Assembly: GCA_013791705.1 (NCBI GenBank) | Contig: VMTF01000060.1 | Location: 1 to 32,419, forward strand | Source: Sphingomonadales bacterium | GTDB lineage: Bacteria > Pseudomonadota > Alphaproteobacteria > Sphingomonadales > Sphingomonadaceae | DNA: 32,419 nucleotides | Direction: 5' to 3' | Shown: positions 16,180-24,774 of the stretch, in pieces | Position numbering within the stretch: position 1 is the stretch's first letter | Layout: each line of letters starts with the position of its first letter | Program-made: the position numbers and the translations under genes | The notes under the pieces: model-generated | Told to the model about the DNA's origin: nothing | Databases searched by the model: none | What the model saw: only the letters and a program-made list of their open reading frames with translations

Positions 16180-17379
16180 ATGAATCCCCTTCCTTACACC
16201 GTGTATGACGCGGACCATCACCTGTACGAGCCCGAAGAAGCCTTCACCCGCCACCTGCCGAAGGAATTTGCCCACGAATTCTACTTCGTGAAGAAGGGCA
16301 ACCGGACCAAGCTGGTCATCAACGGGATGCTCTCGGACTATATCCCGAACCCGACGTTCGAAGTGGTCGCCGCGCCCGGCTCGCACGAAAAGTGGTATCG
16401 CGGCACCAACACCGAAGGCCTGACCATGCGCGAGCTGTCCGGCCCGGCCCTGCGCCCGCCGCAGGAATGGCGCTCGGGCGATGGCCGCCTCGCCGTGATG
16501 GACCAGCAGGGCGTCCACGCCGCGCTGGTGTTCCCGACGCTCGCCTCGGTGATCGAGGAGCGACTCAGCGACAAGCCCAGGGCCATGGCCGCGTTGTTCC
16601 ACTCGCTCAACATGTGGACCGCCGAGGAATGGGGCTTCGCCCGTGAGAACCGCCTGTTCTCGGTGCCGATGATCAACCTGGCCGACGTCGACGCGGCGAT
16701 TGCCGAGCTGGACTTCGTGCTGAAGGCCGGCGCCCGCACGATCGGCATCCGGCCCGCGCCGGTCCCCAACGAACGCGGCCAGACCCGCTCGTTCGGCTAT
16801 CCCGAGTTCGATCCGTTCTGGGCGCGCGTCGCCGAAGCCGGAATCTTCGTGAACCTGCACGCCTCCGACTCGGGCTATGACGTGATCAACCGGATGTGGT
16901 CCGGCGGCGGCAACGAGATGATCGCGTTCGAAACCGACCCCCACAAGCAGACGCTCGACATGCTCGGCCGCGCGGTGGCCGACTCGCTTTCGGCGCTGAT
17001 CTGCCATGGCGTGTTCGCGCGCCATCCGAACCTGCGCGTCGTCTCAGTCGAGAACGGCGCAAGCTGGCTCGCACCGCTGTTCTTCCGCCTCAACCACGTG
17101 TTCGGCCAGATGCCCAAGGCCTTCGCCGAGCATCCGCTCGAAACGTTCCGCCGGCACATTTTCGTGGCCCCGTTCTACGAGGACAGCACCGAGGAGCTGA
17201 AGCAGTATATTCCGGCCAACCGGATTCTGTTCGGCAGCGACTTCCCCCACCCGGAAGGACTTGCGAATCCGCTTGACTACCTCAACGATTTCTCGACGTT
17301 CAGCGAGGGAGAGGTGAAGCAGGTGTTCCACAGCAACATGAAGGGCCTGCTTGAAGGCCTCCGCGACGAAGCAGCCTGA
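16180..17379 (+). CDS. Amidohydrolase_2 family protein A
   Basis: A 399-residue metal-dependent TIM-barrel protein of the Amidohydrolase_2 (PF04909) group, which includes ACMSD- and resorcylate-type decarboxylases and ring-opening hydrolases. The first metal-site strand is YDADHHLYEP. A central NLHASDSGY gives a further histidine, and GSDFPHPEG near residue 352 carries the catalytic or metal aspartate. GGAG lies about 9 nt before the ATG. The second copy follows after 30 nt. Whether it hydrolyses or decarboxylates cannot be told. Confidence 0.9.
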   Translation: MNPLPYTVYDADHHLYEPEEAFTRHLPKEFAHEFYFVKKGNRTKLVINGMLSDYIPNPTFEVVAAPGSHEKWYRGTNTEGLTMRELSGPALRPPQEWRSGDGRLAVMDQQGVHAALVFPTLASVIEERLSDKPRAMAALFHSLNMWTAEEWGFARENRLFSVPMINLADVDAAIAELDFVLKAGARTIGIRPAPVPNERGQTRSFGYPEFDPFWARVAEAGIFVNLHASDSGYDVINRMWSGGGNEMIAFETDPHKQTLDMLGRAVADSLSALICHGVFARHPNLRVVSVENGASWLAPLFFRLNHVFGQMPKAFAEHPLETFRRHIFVAPFYEDSTEELKQYIPANRILFGSDFPHPEGLANPLDYLNDFSTFSEGEVKQVFHSNMKGLLEGLRDEAA

Positions 17380-17409
17380 ACCATAACCCGAAAATTGAAA
17401 GGCCAGACC

Positions 17410-18741
17410 ATGAAGGCAGAAGATCTCATTATCGCCAGCGTCGACGATCATATCGTCGAGCCCCCGCACCTGTGGGACGCGCACCTCAGCGCTCAGCACA
17501 AGCATCTCGCCCCGAAAATGCTGCGTGACGAAAGCGGCGCCGATTTCTGGGTGTTCGAAGGACGCCGCGCGGCGCAGGGCGGCCTCAACGCCGTCGTCGG
17601 CCGCCCGCCCGAGGAATACGGCATGGAGCCGATCTCGCTGGACGAGATGCGCAAGGGCGTGTGGGATATCGATGCCCGCATCGACGACATGAACGTCAAC
17701 GGCATCCTCGCCTCGATCAACTTCCCCAGCATCCTCACCTTCGACGGCGGCCTGTTCCTCGGCTTCGAGAACAAGGAAAATGCCAAGATCCTGCTCTCGG
17801 CCTACAACGACTGGCACATCGACGAATGGTGCGCGAAGTATCCGGGCCGGAACATCCCCAACGCGATCGTGCCCTACTGGGATATCGACGCGACCGTTGC
17901 CGAAATCGAACGCGTCGCGAAGAAGGGCTGCCACGCGATCTCGTTCTGCGACAACCCCTCGGTCAAGGGCCTGCAGAGCATCCACGACGAATACTGGAAC
18001 CCGCTGTGGAAGGTCTGCGCCGATAACGAGGTGGCGATCAATATCCACATCGGTTCGGGCGCGCAGGCCCCGCACGCCTCGATGAAGTCGCCGATCGACG
18101 CCTGGATCACGACGATGCCGATTTCGATCGTCAATTCGGCGGCCGACTGGCTGCACCTGTCGGCACTGCAGCAGTATCCGCTGAAGATCGCCCTTTCGGA
18201 AGGTGGCATCGGCTGGATTCCGTACTTCCTCGAACGCGCCGACTTCACCAATGCGCACCACAGCGCCTGGACCCACGCCAAGACCAACTTCGGCAACAAG
18301 AAGCCGAGCGAAGTGTTCCGCGAACACTTCCTCACCTGCTTCATCGAAGACAAGTTCGGCCTCGCCAATCTCGAAGCCATCGGTGAGGACTTCGTTGCTT
18401 ACGAATGCGACTATCCGCACTCCGACACGCAGTGGCCTTACGTTCCCGAACACCTGTTCGAGACCGTGAAGCACCTGACCGACTCGCAGATCGACAAGGT
18501 CACGCACCTCAACGCGATGAAGTTCTACAACTTCGACGCCTTCGGGATGATGGGTGGACGCGAGAACTGCACGGTCAAGGCGCTGCGCGCGAAGGCCGCA
18601 CACGTTTCGACCGAACCGATGACCCAGAGCGGCGCCGCGCCGCTCAAGGCCGGCGAGCAGCCGCGCCGCGTCACCTCGGGCGACATCGTTGCGATGTTCG
18701 CCTCGGTGAACGCCAAGGACCAGGAGCGCGTCGACGCCTGA
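17410..18741 (+). CDS. Amidohydrolase_2 family protein B
   Basis: A 443-residue paralogue of protein A. It has SVDDHIVEPPHLWDAHL at the N-terminus, INIHIGSG in the middle and YECDYPHSDTQWP near residue 332. Compared with A it has a longer C-terminal tail. The ORF track starts at a TTG five codons earlier; the ATG at 17410 has AAAGG 8 nt upstream. A and B are almost certainly co-transcribed and end at a strong terminator 28 nt downstream. They may form a mixed complex or act on successive intermediates. Confidence 0.9.
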   Translation: MKAEDLIIASVDDHIVEPPHLWDAHLSAQHKHLAPKMLRDESGADFWVFEGRRAAQGGLNAVVGRPPEEYGMEPISLDEMRKGVWDIDARIDDMNVNGILASINFPSILTFDGGLFLGFENKENAKILLSAYNDWHIDEWCAKYPGRNIPNAIVPYWDIDATVAEIERVAKKGCHAISFCDNPSVKGLQSIHDEYWNPLWKVCADNEVAINIHIGSGAQAPHASMKSPIDAWITTMPISIVNSAADWLHLSALQQYPLKIALSEGGIGWIPYFLERADFTNAHHSAWTHAKTNFGNKKPSEVFREHFLTCFIEDKFGLANLEAIGEDFVAYECDYPHSDTQWPYVPEHLFETVKHLTDSQIDKVTHLNAMKFYNFDAFGMMGGRENCTVKALRAKAAHVSTEPMTQSGAAPLKAGEQPRRVTSGDIVAMFASVNAKDQERVDA

Positions 18742-18769
18742 TCCGCGTTGATAAGCTGAACAAGGAACG

Positions 18770-18799
18770 GGGGCCGCGCCGCAAGGTGCGGCCCCTTTT
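18770..18799 (+). terminator. Rho-independent terminator of the amidohydrolase operon
   Basis: An 11-bp stem with one G-U pair (arms GGGGCCGCGCC and GGTGCGGCCCC) closes a GCAA tetraloop and is followed by TTTT at 18796-18799. It lies 28 nt past the stop of amidohydrolase B and faces the convergent alpha/beta hydrolase gene. Confidence 0.9.
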
Positions 18800-18821
18800 C
18801 GTTGTGCCGATTCCAGTGCGC

Positions 18822-19670
18822 TCAGGCCGGACGGACGTTCCGCTCAAGGAACGTGAACACCGCATCGTTGAACGCGTCGTTGCGGTCGCCCGCCACCATG
18901 TGATCCGCGCCGCCGACATTGACAAACTCGGCATGGGGCGCGAGCGCGAGAAACTCGTCGACGCTCTGCTGGCTGACCACCTGGCTCAGCCCGCCGCGCA
19001 CCAGCAAGGTCGGGATGGCAAGGCGCCGGGCAGCCTCCTCCAGCCGCTGCTGGCTGTGATTGACATCGAGGCTGCGGTTGCCGTTCCGCATATCCGGATC
19101 CCAGTGCCAGCGGTAGCGGCCGTCCTCACCCAGCCGCAGGTTCTTGCGCAGTCCCTCGACGCTTTTCGGCCGGGGGCGGTGCGGCAGATAGGCGCTCACC
19201 GCATCGGCGGCCTCCTCGAGCGAGGCGAACCCGTCCGGCGCGCTGAGCATGAACGCGCCGATCTGGCTGACCCCTTGCGGCTCGATCCGGGGGGTGACGT
19301 CAACCAGGACCAGGCCATCCACCGGCGAGGCCGTGTCCGGCTCGCCGGCCACCAGCAGGCCGGTCAATCCGCCGAGCGATGCGCCGACGATCGTCACCGG
19401 CCGGCCGAGCCCGGCAATCACCGCGCGGGCATCGGCGGCGTAGTCCTCGAACGCATAGTTGCGTTCGGGCGACCAGTCGCTTTCCCCGTGGCCGCGCAAA
19501 TCGATCGAGATCGCGTGATAGCCGCGCTCGGCCGCCTTGCGCACCGCGCGGCCCCAACTGTGCCGGGTCTGGCCGCCGCCGTGCATGAACAGGACGACCG
19601 GCGCGCCGGCGTCGCCCGCGACATCGGCCATGAGCGAAAGCCCGTGCCCCGCGAATTTCTGCTGCTTCAT
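18822..19670 (-). CDS. Alpha/beta hydrolase 2
   Basis: A 282-residue hydrolase with FMHGGGQTRHSWG (oxyanion hole), DLRGHGESDW, the elbow VGASLGGLTG near residue 95 and a C-terminal GGADHMVAGD that carries the histidine. The elbow is GASLG rather than the common GHSxG, a known variant. The ATG at 19670 follows GAGAGG at 7 nt; the upstream ORF extension is unsupported. It is the last gene of the crotonase operon, 48 nt behind the enoyl-CoA hydratase, and might act as a thioesterase or C-C hydrolase on the pathway product. Confidence 0.91.
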   Translation of the reverse strand: MKQQKFAGHGLSLMADVAGDAGAPVVLFMHGGGQTRHSWGRAVRKAAERGYHAISIDLRGHGESDWSPERNYAFEDYAADARAVIAGLGRPVTIVGASLGGLTGLLVAGEPDTASPVDGLVLVDVTPRIEPQGVSQIGAFMLSAPDGFASLEEAADAVSAYLPHRPRPKSVEGLRKNLRLGEDGRYRWHWDPDMRNGNRSLDVNHSQQRLEEAARRLAIPTLLVRGGLSQVVSQQSVDEFLALAPHAEFVNVGGADHMVAGDRNDAFNDAVFTFLERNVRPA

Positions 19671-19718
19671 CCTGATCCTCTCGCCTTGTTTGCGTGGCCC
19701 CGGCACTTTCGGCCAGGT

Positions 19719-20456
19719 TCAGTGCCCGTGGCGGAACTGGTCGATCCCGGCGAGCGCCTCGGCACTGTTCGCCACGGTCATGACTCCCTGGTGTTCCCGT
19801 TCCAACCCTTGTTCGAGCGGAAGCTCGCTCCCTTCGACCACCGCGCGCAGGATCGCCCGCCGCGCCGTTTCGCTCCCTTGCGAACAGCGCTCGGCCAGCG
19901 CCACCGCCGCCGCGACCGGATCATCGGCGACCGCATTGACCAGTCCGATTGCCGCGGCTCGCTCCGCTCCGATCATCTCGCCGGTCAGGGCCAGTTCGAG
20001 CGCCCGGCCGGTGCCGATCAGGCGCGGCAGCAATTGCGTGCCGCCATAGGCCGGCATCAGCCCGTGCGTGACCTCGGGCAGCCCGAGCCGCGCGGACGGT
20101 GCGGCGGTGCGGAAAGTGCAGGCCATCGCGATTTCAAGCCCGCCGCCCAGCGCCAGCCCATTGAGCGCGGCGACGCCCACCTTGGGGAAGCGCACCAGCC
20201 GCAGCACCAGCGCGTGCATCCGCCGCACCCGCGCACCGGCATCGCCGCCGCCGCCCTCCTTGAGATCGGAACCGACGCAGAATGCCCGGCCGGTGCCGGT
20301 GAGCACATAGGCCCGCACCGCATCGTCGGCCGCAATCCGCTCGAACGCTTCTTCCAGCGCCTCGACCATCGCCTCGTTCATCGCATTGAGTACCCGCTCG
20401 CGATCGAGCCGGACCAGCGCAATGCCGCCGCCGACAGTGGTGACTTCGAGCGTCAT
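19719..20456 (-). CDS. Enoyl-CoA hydratase (crotonase family, both Glu present)
   Basis: A 245-residue crotonase. The CoA-binding and oxyanion-hole segments (FCVGSDLKEG and ALNGLALGGGLE) are present. The two catalytic glutamates of rat crotonase have matches in GGGLE and LPEVTHG, so hydration of an enoyl-CoA is plausible. The ORF track starts at 20561; the ATG at 20456 overlaps the phosphatase stop by ATGA and gives a normal N-terminus. It belongs to the 24.0-18.8 kb minus-strand operon. Confidence 0.92.
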   Translation of the reverse strand: MTLEVTTVGGGIALVRLDRERVLNAMNEAMVEALEEAFERIAADDAVRAYVLTGTGRAFCVGSDLKEGGGGDAGARVRRMHALVLRLVRFPKVGVAALNGLALGGGLEIAMACTFRTAAPSARLGLPEVTHGLMPAYGGTQLLPRLIGTGRALELALTGEMIGAERAAAIGLVNAVADDPVAAAVALAERCSQGSETARRAILRAVVEGSELPLEQGLEREHQGVMTVANSAEALAGIDQFRHGH

Positions 20457-21250
20457 GCCAGCAGCTTTGCGCGAAGCCGGTCGCGCATCGCGGCATCCAC
20501 GCCGAGCACGCTTTCGAGGTAGCCTTCCGCCGAGCCGAACCGTTCGTCCAGCGATTGCCACATCCGCTGCAGGTATTCCTCCTCCACCCGCAGCAGCGCC
20601 TGCAGCGCGGCGACCGAAATTTCCCGCCCGTAAGTCTGCTGCATCCGCGCCTGGATGCCCGGCAACCGCGCGGCGATGTTGGCGGCGGTATTGGTGAGGA
20701 GAAAATCCTCCATCAGATCATCCGCGTGAACGCCCAGCGCGCGATGGGTGAGCGCCGCGAGCACGCCGGTGCGATCCTTGCCGGCCGCGCAATGGATCAG
20801 GATCGCGCCGTCGAGGTCGTCCAGCGCGCGAAAATAGCGGCTGTAGGCGACGACCAGACGCGGATCGAACGCCATCTCGCCATAAGTCTCGACCATGAAC
20901 CGGCGCATCGCGTCATGGCTGAAATCGCTCTGCTCGAAGGCGATGACATGGGGCGCCTTGCCGCGCGTCGCCGGATTGGAATCGGGCGCATCGACGACCG
21001 TGATCGGCAGCGCACCAAGCCACGTGCTGGGCTGTTCCTGCTGTTCGGAAGGATGACGCAAATCGGCCACGACCGTGATGCCAAGCTCCCGCAACCGGTC
21101 CGCATCGCCCGCGCTGGCCCGGCCATGATGGGCTGAACGGAACAGCCGGCCGGTCTTCACCCGCCCCCCGTCCTGCGTGCGCCAGCCGCCATAATCGCGG
21201 AAATTGTTGATCTCGTCATATTCGAGAACGCGTTGCCAGGCTTCGGTCAT
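20453..21250 (-). CDS. Tyrosine-phosphatase-like protein (CX5R)
   Basis: A 265-residue cytoplasmic protein with the phosphatase signature HCAAGKDRTG at about residues 153-162, and the N-terminal NFRDYGGWRTQDGGRVKTGR typical of the Y_phosphatase3 (PF13350) group. It should hydrolyse a phosphate monoester through a cysteinyl-phosphate; the natural substrate may be a protein, a phosphoinositide-like lipid or a small metabolite. Both ends overlap neighbours by ATGA (the flavoprotein upstream and a crotonase downstream), so it is locked into a catabolic operon. That placement is odd for a signalling enzyme. Confidence 0.92.
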   Translation of the reverse strand: MTEAWQRVLEYDEINNFRDYGGWRTQDGGRVKTGRLFRSAHHGRASAGDADRLRELGITVVADLRHPSEQQEQPSTWLGALPITVVDAPDSNPATRGKAPHVIAFEQSDFSHDAMRRFMVETYGEMAFDPRLVVAYSRYFRALDDLDGAILIHCAAGKDRTGVLAALTHRALGVHADDLMEDFLLTNTAANIAARLPGIQARMQQTYGREISVAALQALLRVEEEYLQRMWQSLDERFGSAEGYLESVLGVDAAMRDRLRAKLLA

Positions 21251-22191
21251 GGTGCCTCCAGGGGGTGCCGGGCGGCGAGCGCCGCGTGATATTCCCGCGT
21301 CAGGCGGGCGACGAGTTCGCCGGCCGGCAGCACGTCGTCGATCCCCGACACGCCTTGCCCGGCCGACCAGATTTCCTTCCAGACCTTGAGCGGCCGGCCG
21401 TCGGGCGCGGTTTCCACTTTCGGATGGCGCAGATCGAGCTTGGCCGGATCGAGCCCGAAGCGCCGCAGTGATGCGGTGAGGAAGCTCGCCGGCGTCCCGC
21501 TCATTGCGGCGGTGGCGACGACATCGGTGGAGCTCGCCGCCACCATCATGGCGTGATAATCGGGCTCGGCCCGGGCTTCGCCGGTCGCGATGAAGCGCGT
21601 GCCCATATAGGCAAAATCGGCCCCGGCGGTGACCGCCGCCGCCACATCGCGCCCGTCCGAAAGACAGCCCGCCAGGATCAGCGCCCCATCGAAGCGCTTG
21701 CGCGCATCGTGAAGGAAGGCGAACGGATTGAGCCAGCCGGTGTGGCCGCCCGCGCCGCCGGTCAACAGGATGATCCCGTCGACCCCCGCCTCGGCCGCGA
21801 TCTCGACATGGCGCGGCGTAGCGGCATCGTGGAACACCAGGCCGCCATAGTCGTGCACCGCCTTCACCACCTCGCGGTCGGCGCCGAACGAGGTGATGAC
21901 GAGCGGCACCTTGTGCCGGACGGTGACCGCCAGATCATCGGCGAGGCGGGCATTGAGTTTGGCCACGATCAGGTTGACGCCATAGGCCGCGTCGCCGGTG
22001 CGGCGGGCCGCCTCGATCTCGTCCAGCCAGCTTTCGTAGAGTTCGGTGGTCCGGGCGTTGAGCGCCGGGAACGTGCCGATCGCCCCGGCCCGCGACGTTT
22101 CGATGACCAGGCGCGGGTTCGAGACGAGCAGCATCGGGGCCGCGATCACCGGCACCTTGAGGCCGGGCAGCAGGGCGGGAGGGATGGTCAT
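21247..22191 (-). CDS. Nitronate monooxygenase-like FMN oxidoreductase
   Basis: A 314-residue TIM-barrel flavoprotein of the 2-nitropropane dioxygenase/nitronate monooxygenase family. It shows PVIAAPMLLVSNPRL at the N-terminus, the conserved GGAGGHTGW and the FMN-phosphate segment GADFAYMGTRFIAT. Family members oxidise nitronates, but relatives in catabolic operons often act as enoyl reductases or have unknown roles. Its stop overlaps the phosphatase start by ATGA and it begins 7 nt after the upstream crotonase. Confidence 0.91.
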   Translation of the reverse strand: MTIPPALLPGLKVPVIAAPMLLVSNPRLVIETSRAGAIGTFPALNARTTELYESWLDEIEAARRTGDAAYGVNLIVAKLNARLADDLAVTVRHKVPLVITSFGADREVVKAVHDYGGLVFHDAATPRHVEIAAEAGVDGIILLTGGAGGHTGWLNPFAFLHDARKRFDGALILAGCLSDGRDVAAAVTAGADFAYMGTRFIATGEARAEPDYHAMMVAASSTDVVATAAMSGTPASFLTASLRRFGLDPAKLDLRHPKVETAPDGRPLKVWKEIWSAGQGVSGIDDVLPAGELVARLTREYHAALAARHPLEAP

Positions 22192-22198
22192 CGCGGCC

Positions 22199-22999
22199 TC
22201 ACGTGTTGAACCGGGGCGCGCGGCCCTCGCGGAAGGCGGCGGCCGCCTCGGCCATGTCGCCGGTATAGCCGCACAGCAACTGGGTGCGGTTCTCGATCGC
22301 GCTGGCGGTGCGGATATCGGGCGCGGACAGCGAGGCGTAGATCACGTCCTTGCTCATCCGTACCCCGAACGCGGCATTGGCGGCGATCATCCGCGCGATT
22401 TCGAACGCGGTTTCGAGCAGGGCATCGTCATCGACCAGGCGCGAGAGCAGCCCGATGCGGTCCGCCTCCTCCGCATCGAAGCGGCGCCCGGTGACCAGCA
22501 GTTCGAAGCAGCGCGACAGGCCGACCAGCCGGGGAAACAGCCAGCTCATCCCGCATTCGCCGGCGGACAGCCCGATCCGGGCATTGGCGACATGAAACGA
22601 GGCGGAGCGCGCCGCCACGCGGATATCGCTGCCCAGCGTGATCGCAAATCCGCCGCCTGCCGCCGGGCCATTGACCGCCGCGATGATCGGCTGGCGCGCG
22701 CGGATCATCTTTTCGACGATCGTGGCCAATCGCTCCTGCATATCGAGCGCTGCCGCCACCGATGCGCCGCCGCTTGCCTCCAGCTCGGCATGGCTTTCCT
22801 TGAGATCGAACCCCGAACAGAAGCCCTGGCCGGCGCCGGTCAGCACGACCGCGCGCACCGACCGGTCGTTCACCAGCCGATCGAGGATCGCGTGGAAGTC
22901 CGCGATCCATTCGGCCGTAATCGCATTGTACCGCTCGGGCCGGTTGAGCGTGATCAGCCCGATCCCGTCTTCGGGCACCGTAAATTCCACTGCCGCCAT
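22199..22999 (-). CDS. Crotonase-family protein 2 (isomerase-like active site)
   Basis: A 266-residue crotonase with LTLNRPERYNA, FCSGFDLKES and VNGPAAGGGFAITLGSD. The first hydratase glutamate is alanine (GGGFA) and the second is absent (NARIGL). An acid in GECGMSW falls where PaaG-type isomerases carry aspartate before the TW(L)LPR segment. A double-bond isomerase or a hydrolase/cleavage role is therefore more likely than plain hydration. It sits 9 nt after the quinone oxidoreductase and 7 nt before the flavoprotein gene. Confidence 0.91.
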   Translation of the reverse strand: MAAVEFTVPEDGIGLITLNRPERYNAITAEWIADFHAILDRLVNDRSVRAVVLTGAGQGFCSGFDLKESHAELEASGGASVAAALDMQERLATIVEKMIRARQPIIAAVNGPAAGGGFAITLGSDIRVAARSASFHVANARIGLSAGECGMSWLFPRLVGLSRCFELLVTGRRFDAEEADRIGLLSRLVDDDALLETAFEIARMIAANAAFGVRMSKDVIYASLSAPDIRTASAIENRTQLLCGYTGDMAEAAAAFREGRAPRFNT

Positions 23000-23008
23000 T
23001 GCCTGCTC

Positions 23009-23983
23009 CTATCCGATTTCCAGCACGACCTTGCCGATCGACCGCCCCGATGCCGCCTCGGCCATCGCGGCCCGAAACTCGGCGAAGGGGAAGGTGGTGC
23101 CGACCGGCGGATGCATCCCTTCGGCCGCCCATTTGGCGAGGGTCGCGATGTTGCGGGCGGCGGCGGCAGGCTGCTTTTCGTGAAACTGGCGAATATCGAC
23201 GCCGACCAGCGCCGCGCCCTTCAGCAGCGGCAGGTTGGCCGGGAGCCGGGGGATCGGCCCACCGGCGAAACCGATCACCAGATGCCGCCCGCCCCAGGCA
23301 AGGCTGCGAAACGCCGGTTCGAACAGATCGCCCCCGACCGGATCGAAAATGACGTCCACGCCGCGCCCGCCGGTGAGCGCCTTGAGTGGCTCGCGCCAGC
23401 CCTCCACGGAATAGTCGAGCACGTCGTCGGCGCCGATCGAGCGGGCAAATTCGCGCTTGGCGGCGCTGGATGCCCCGGCGATCACCCGCGCACCGAGCTG
23501 CTTGCCGACCTGCACCGCCGCCGTTCCGACCCCGCCGGCCGCGCCAAGCACCAGCAGCGTCTCACCCGGTTGCAAGTGGCCGCGATCCCGCAGCGCATGA
23601 AGCGCGGTGGCATGGTTGGAAGGGAAACAGGCGGCCTCGGCGAAGCTCAGTCCCTCCGGCAGCAGTGTGAGTTCGCGCGGGGCGGCGATCACCTGTTCCG
23701 CGAGCAACCCGCCGAAGCGCGAGACAATCACCCGGTCGCCCACGCGGAATTGCGTGACGCCCGCGCCGATCGCCGCCACTTCGCCGCTCGCCTCGGTTCC
23801 GGGAACGAACGGCAGCGGCGGCTTGACCTGATAGCCGCCCGAACACAGCAGCGCATCGGCATAGCCGAAGCTGGCGGCGCGCAAGCGGACCCGGACCTCG
23901 CCGGGGCCGGGTTCAGGGACCGGGCGTTCGACCGGATGATAGACTTCGGGCGGCCCGAGCTGATCGGCGCTGACTACTCGCAT
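23009..23983 (-). CDS. NADPH:quinone oxidoreductase-like MDR protein
   Basis: A 324-residue medium-chain dehydrogenase/reductase without the structural zinc cysteines. Seen are the N-terminal FVPGTEASGEVAAIGAGV segment, the nucleotide-binding LVLGAAGGVGTAAVQVGK and a C-terminal IGKVVLEIG. In such operons these proteins often reduce an enoyl-CoA or quinone with NADPH. The ORF track begins at 24196; the ATG at 23983 has GGAAGAGG a few nt upstream and starts a normal MDR sequence. It is the first structural gene of the operon, 140 nt after TetR 3. Confidence 0.92.
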   Translation of the reverse strand: MRVVSADQLGPPEVYHPVERPVPEPGPGEVRVRLRAASFGYADALLCSGGYQVKPPLPFVPGTEASGEVAAIGAGVTQFRVGDRVIVSRFGGLLAEQVIAAPRELTLLPEGLSFAEAACFPSNHATALHALRDRGHLQPGETLLVLGAAGGVGTAAVQVGKQLGARVIAGASSAAKREFARSIGADDVLDYSVEGWREPLKALTGGRGVDVIFDPVGGDLFEPAFRSLAWGGRHLVIGFAGGPIPRLPANLPLLKGAALVGVDIRQFHEKQPAAAARNIATLAKWAAEGMHPPVGTTFPFAEFRAAMAEAASGRSIGKVVLEIG

Positions 23984-24123
23984 TGTACCTCTTCCGCCAA
24001 ACCGCGCCGCATCGCGACTGTCATTAGCTGCCGTTGGTGACGGCCTTTGTTCGCTGCGCCAACTTCGCGGGCCGACGCCAGCCCATCGATCACGTGCGCG
24101 ATCTTGCGCATTGTCCGCCCTGC

Positions 24124-24774
24124 TTACCGGGGCGCCACGAATGCCGCGATCGCCCGTCCGAGCAGGTCCGCGCCCGCGACCGCTTCCGCGCCCCAATTCT
24201 CGATTGTCGCCAGCATACAGAACTGCTCGATCTGCGAGAGCATCAGAAAGGCCGCAACGCGGCGCTCCGGATCGGCCTCGCCGGCCACGGCGAACGCCGG
24301 AAAGCGCGAGCCGAGTTCGGCCAGCAAGGCGCGGCGCTGCTCACTGAGCCGCAGGTGAGTGGCCGGATCCTGCGCGATCACCAGCGCATAAAGCCCCATC
24401 GATTCGCGCCGGGCCCGGTAGGCCTTGACCATCCGCGCAAGCCAGCGCGAAAAGGCGCCCGCAAGCTCGGAATCGGTTGGCCACGGCGCACTGGCGAACA
24501 GCACGCGCTGCGCCTCCCAGTCTTCTTCCAGCAGTGCCAGGAGCAGTGGCTGCTTGCCCGGAAAATGCAGATAGACGGTTGCCCGGCTGACCCCGGCGCG
24601 CCGGGCGATTTCATTGAAGCCCGTTTCGGCGACCCCGTCCGCGAGGAAGCAGGTCCGCGCGGCCTGCACGATGCGGCGGCGCGTGAGCTGCTTCTGCTCG
24701 GCCCGCAGCGATCCGGGCGGTGCCGCATCATCGAACGGCAGATCCTTGCGATGGTTCGATGAATTTCGATTCAT
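24124..24774 (-). CDS. TetR-family regulator 3
   Basis: A 216-residue TetR protein with a helix-turn-helix at about residues 51-71 (TGFNEIARRAGVSRATVYLHF). It stands at the head of the crotonase operon and most likely controls it. The ATG at 24774 has no Shine-Dalgarno sequence upstream, and no other usable start codon follows before the DNA-binding domain. A promoter inside a long inverted repeat ends 8 nt before the ATG, which would give a nearly leaderless message. Autoregulation is therefore likely. Confidence 0.9.
   Translation of the reverse strand: MNRNSSNHRKDLPFDDAAPPGSLRAEQKQLTRRRIVQAARTCFLADGVAETGFNEIARRAGVSRATVYLHFPGKQPLLLALLEEDWEAQRVLFASAPWPTDSELAGAFSRWLARMVKAYRARRESMGLYALVIAQDPATHLRLSEQRRALLAELGSRFPAFAVAGEADPERRVAAFLMLSQIEQFCMLATIENWGAEAVAGADLLGRAIAAFVAPR

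Noticed and set aside
17044-18603. 519-residue minus-strand ORF
   Set aside because: Antisense to the amidohydrolase pair, whose motifs are clear.
18405-20522. 705-residue plus-strand ORF
   Set aside because: It runs through amidohydrolase B in another frame and then antisense to hydrolase 2 and the hydratase; no family features.
22046-24040. 664-residue plus-strand ORF
   Set aside because: Antisense shadow of the flavoprotein, crotonase and quinone oxidoreductase genes.
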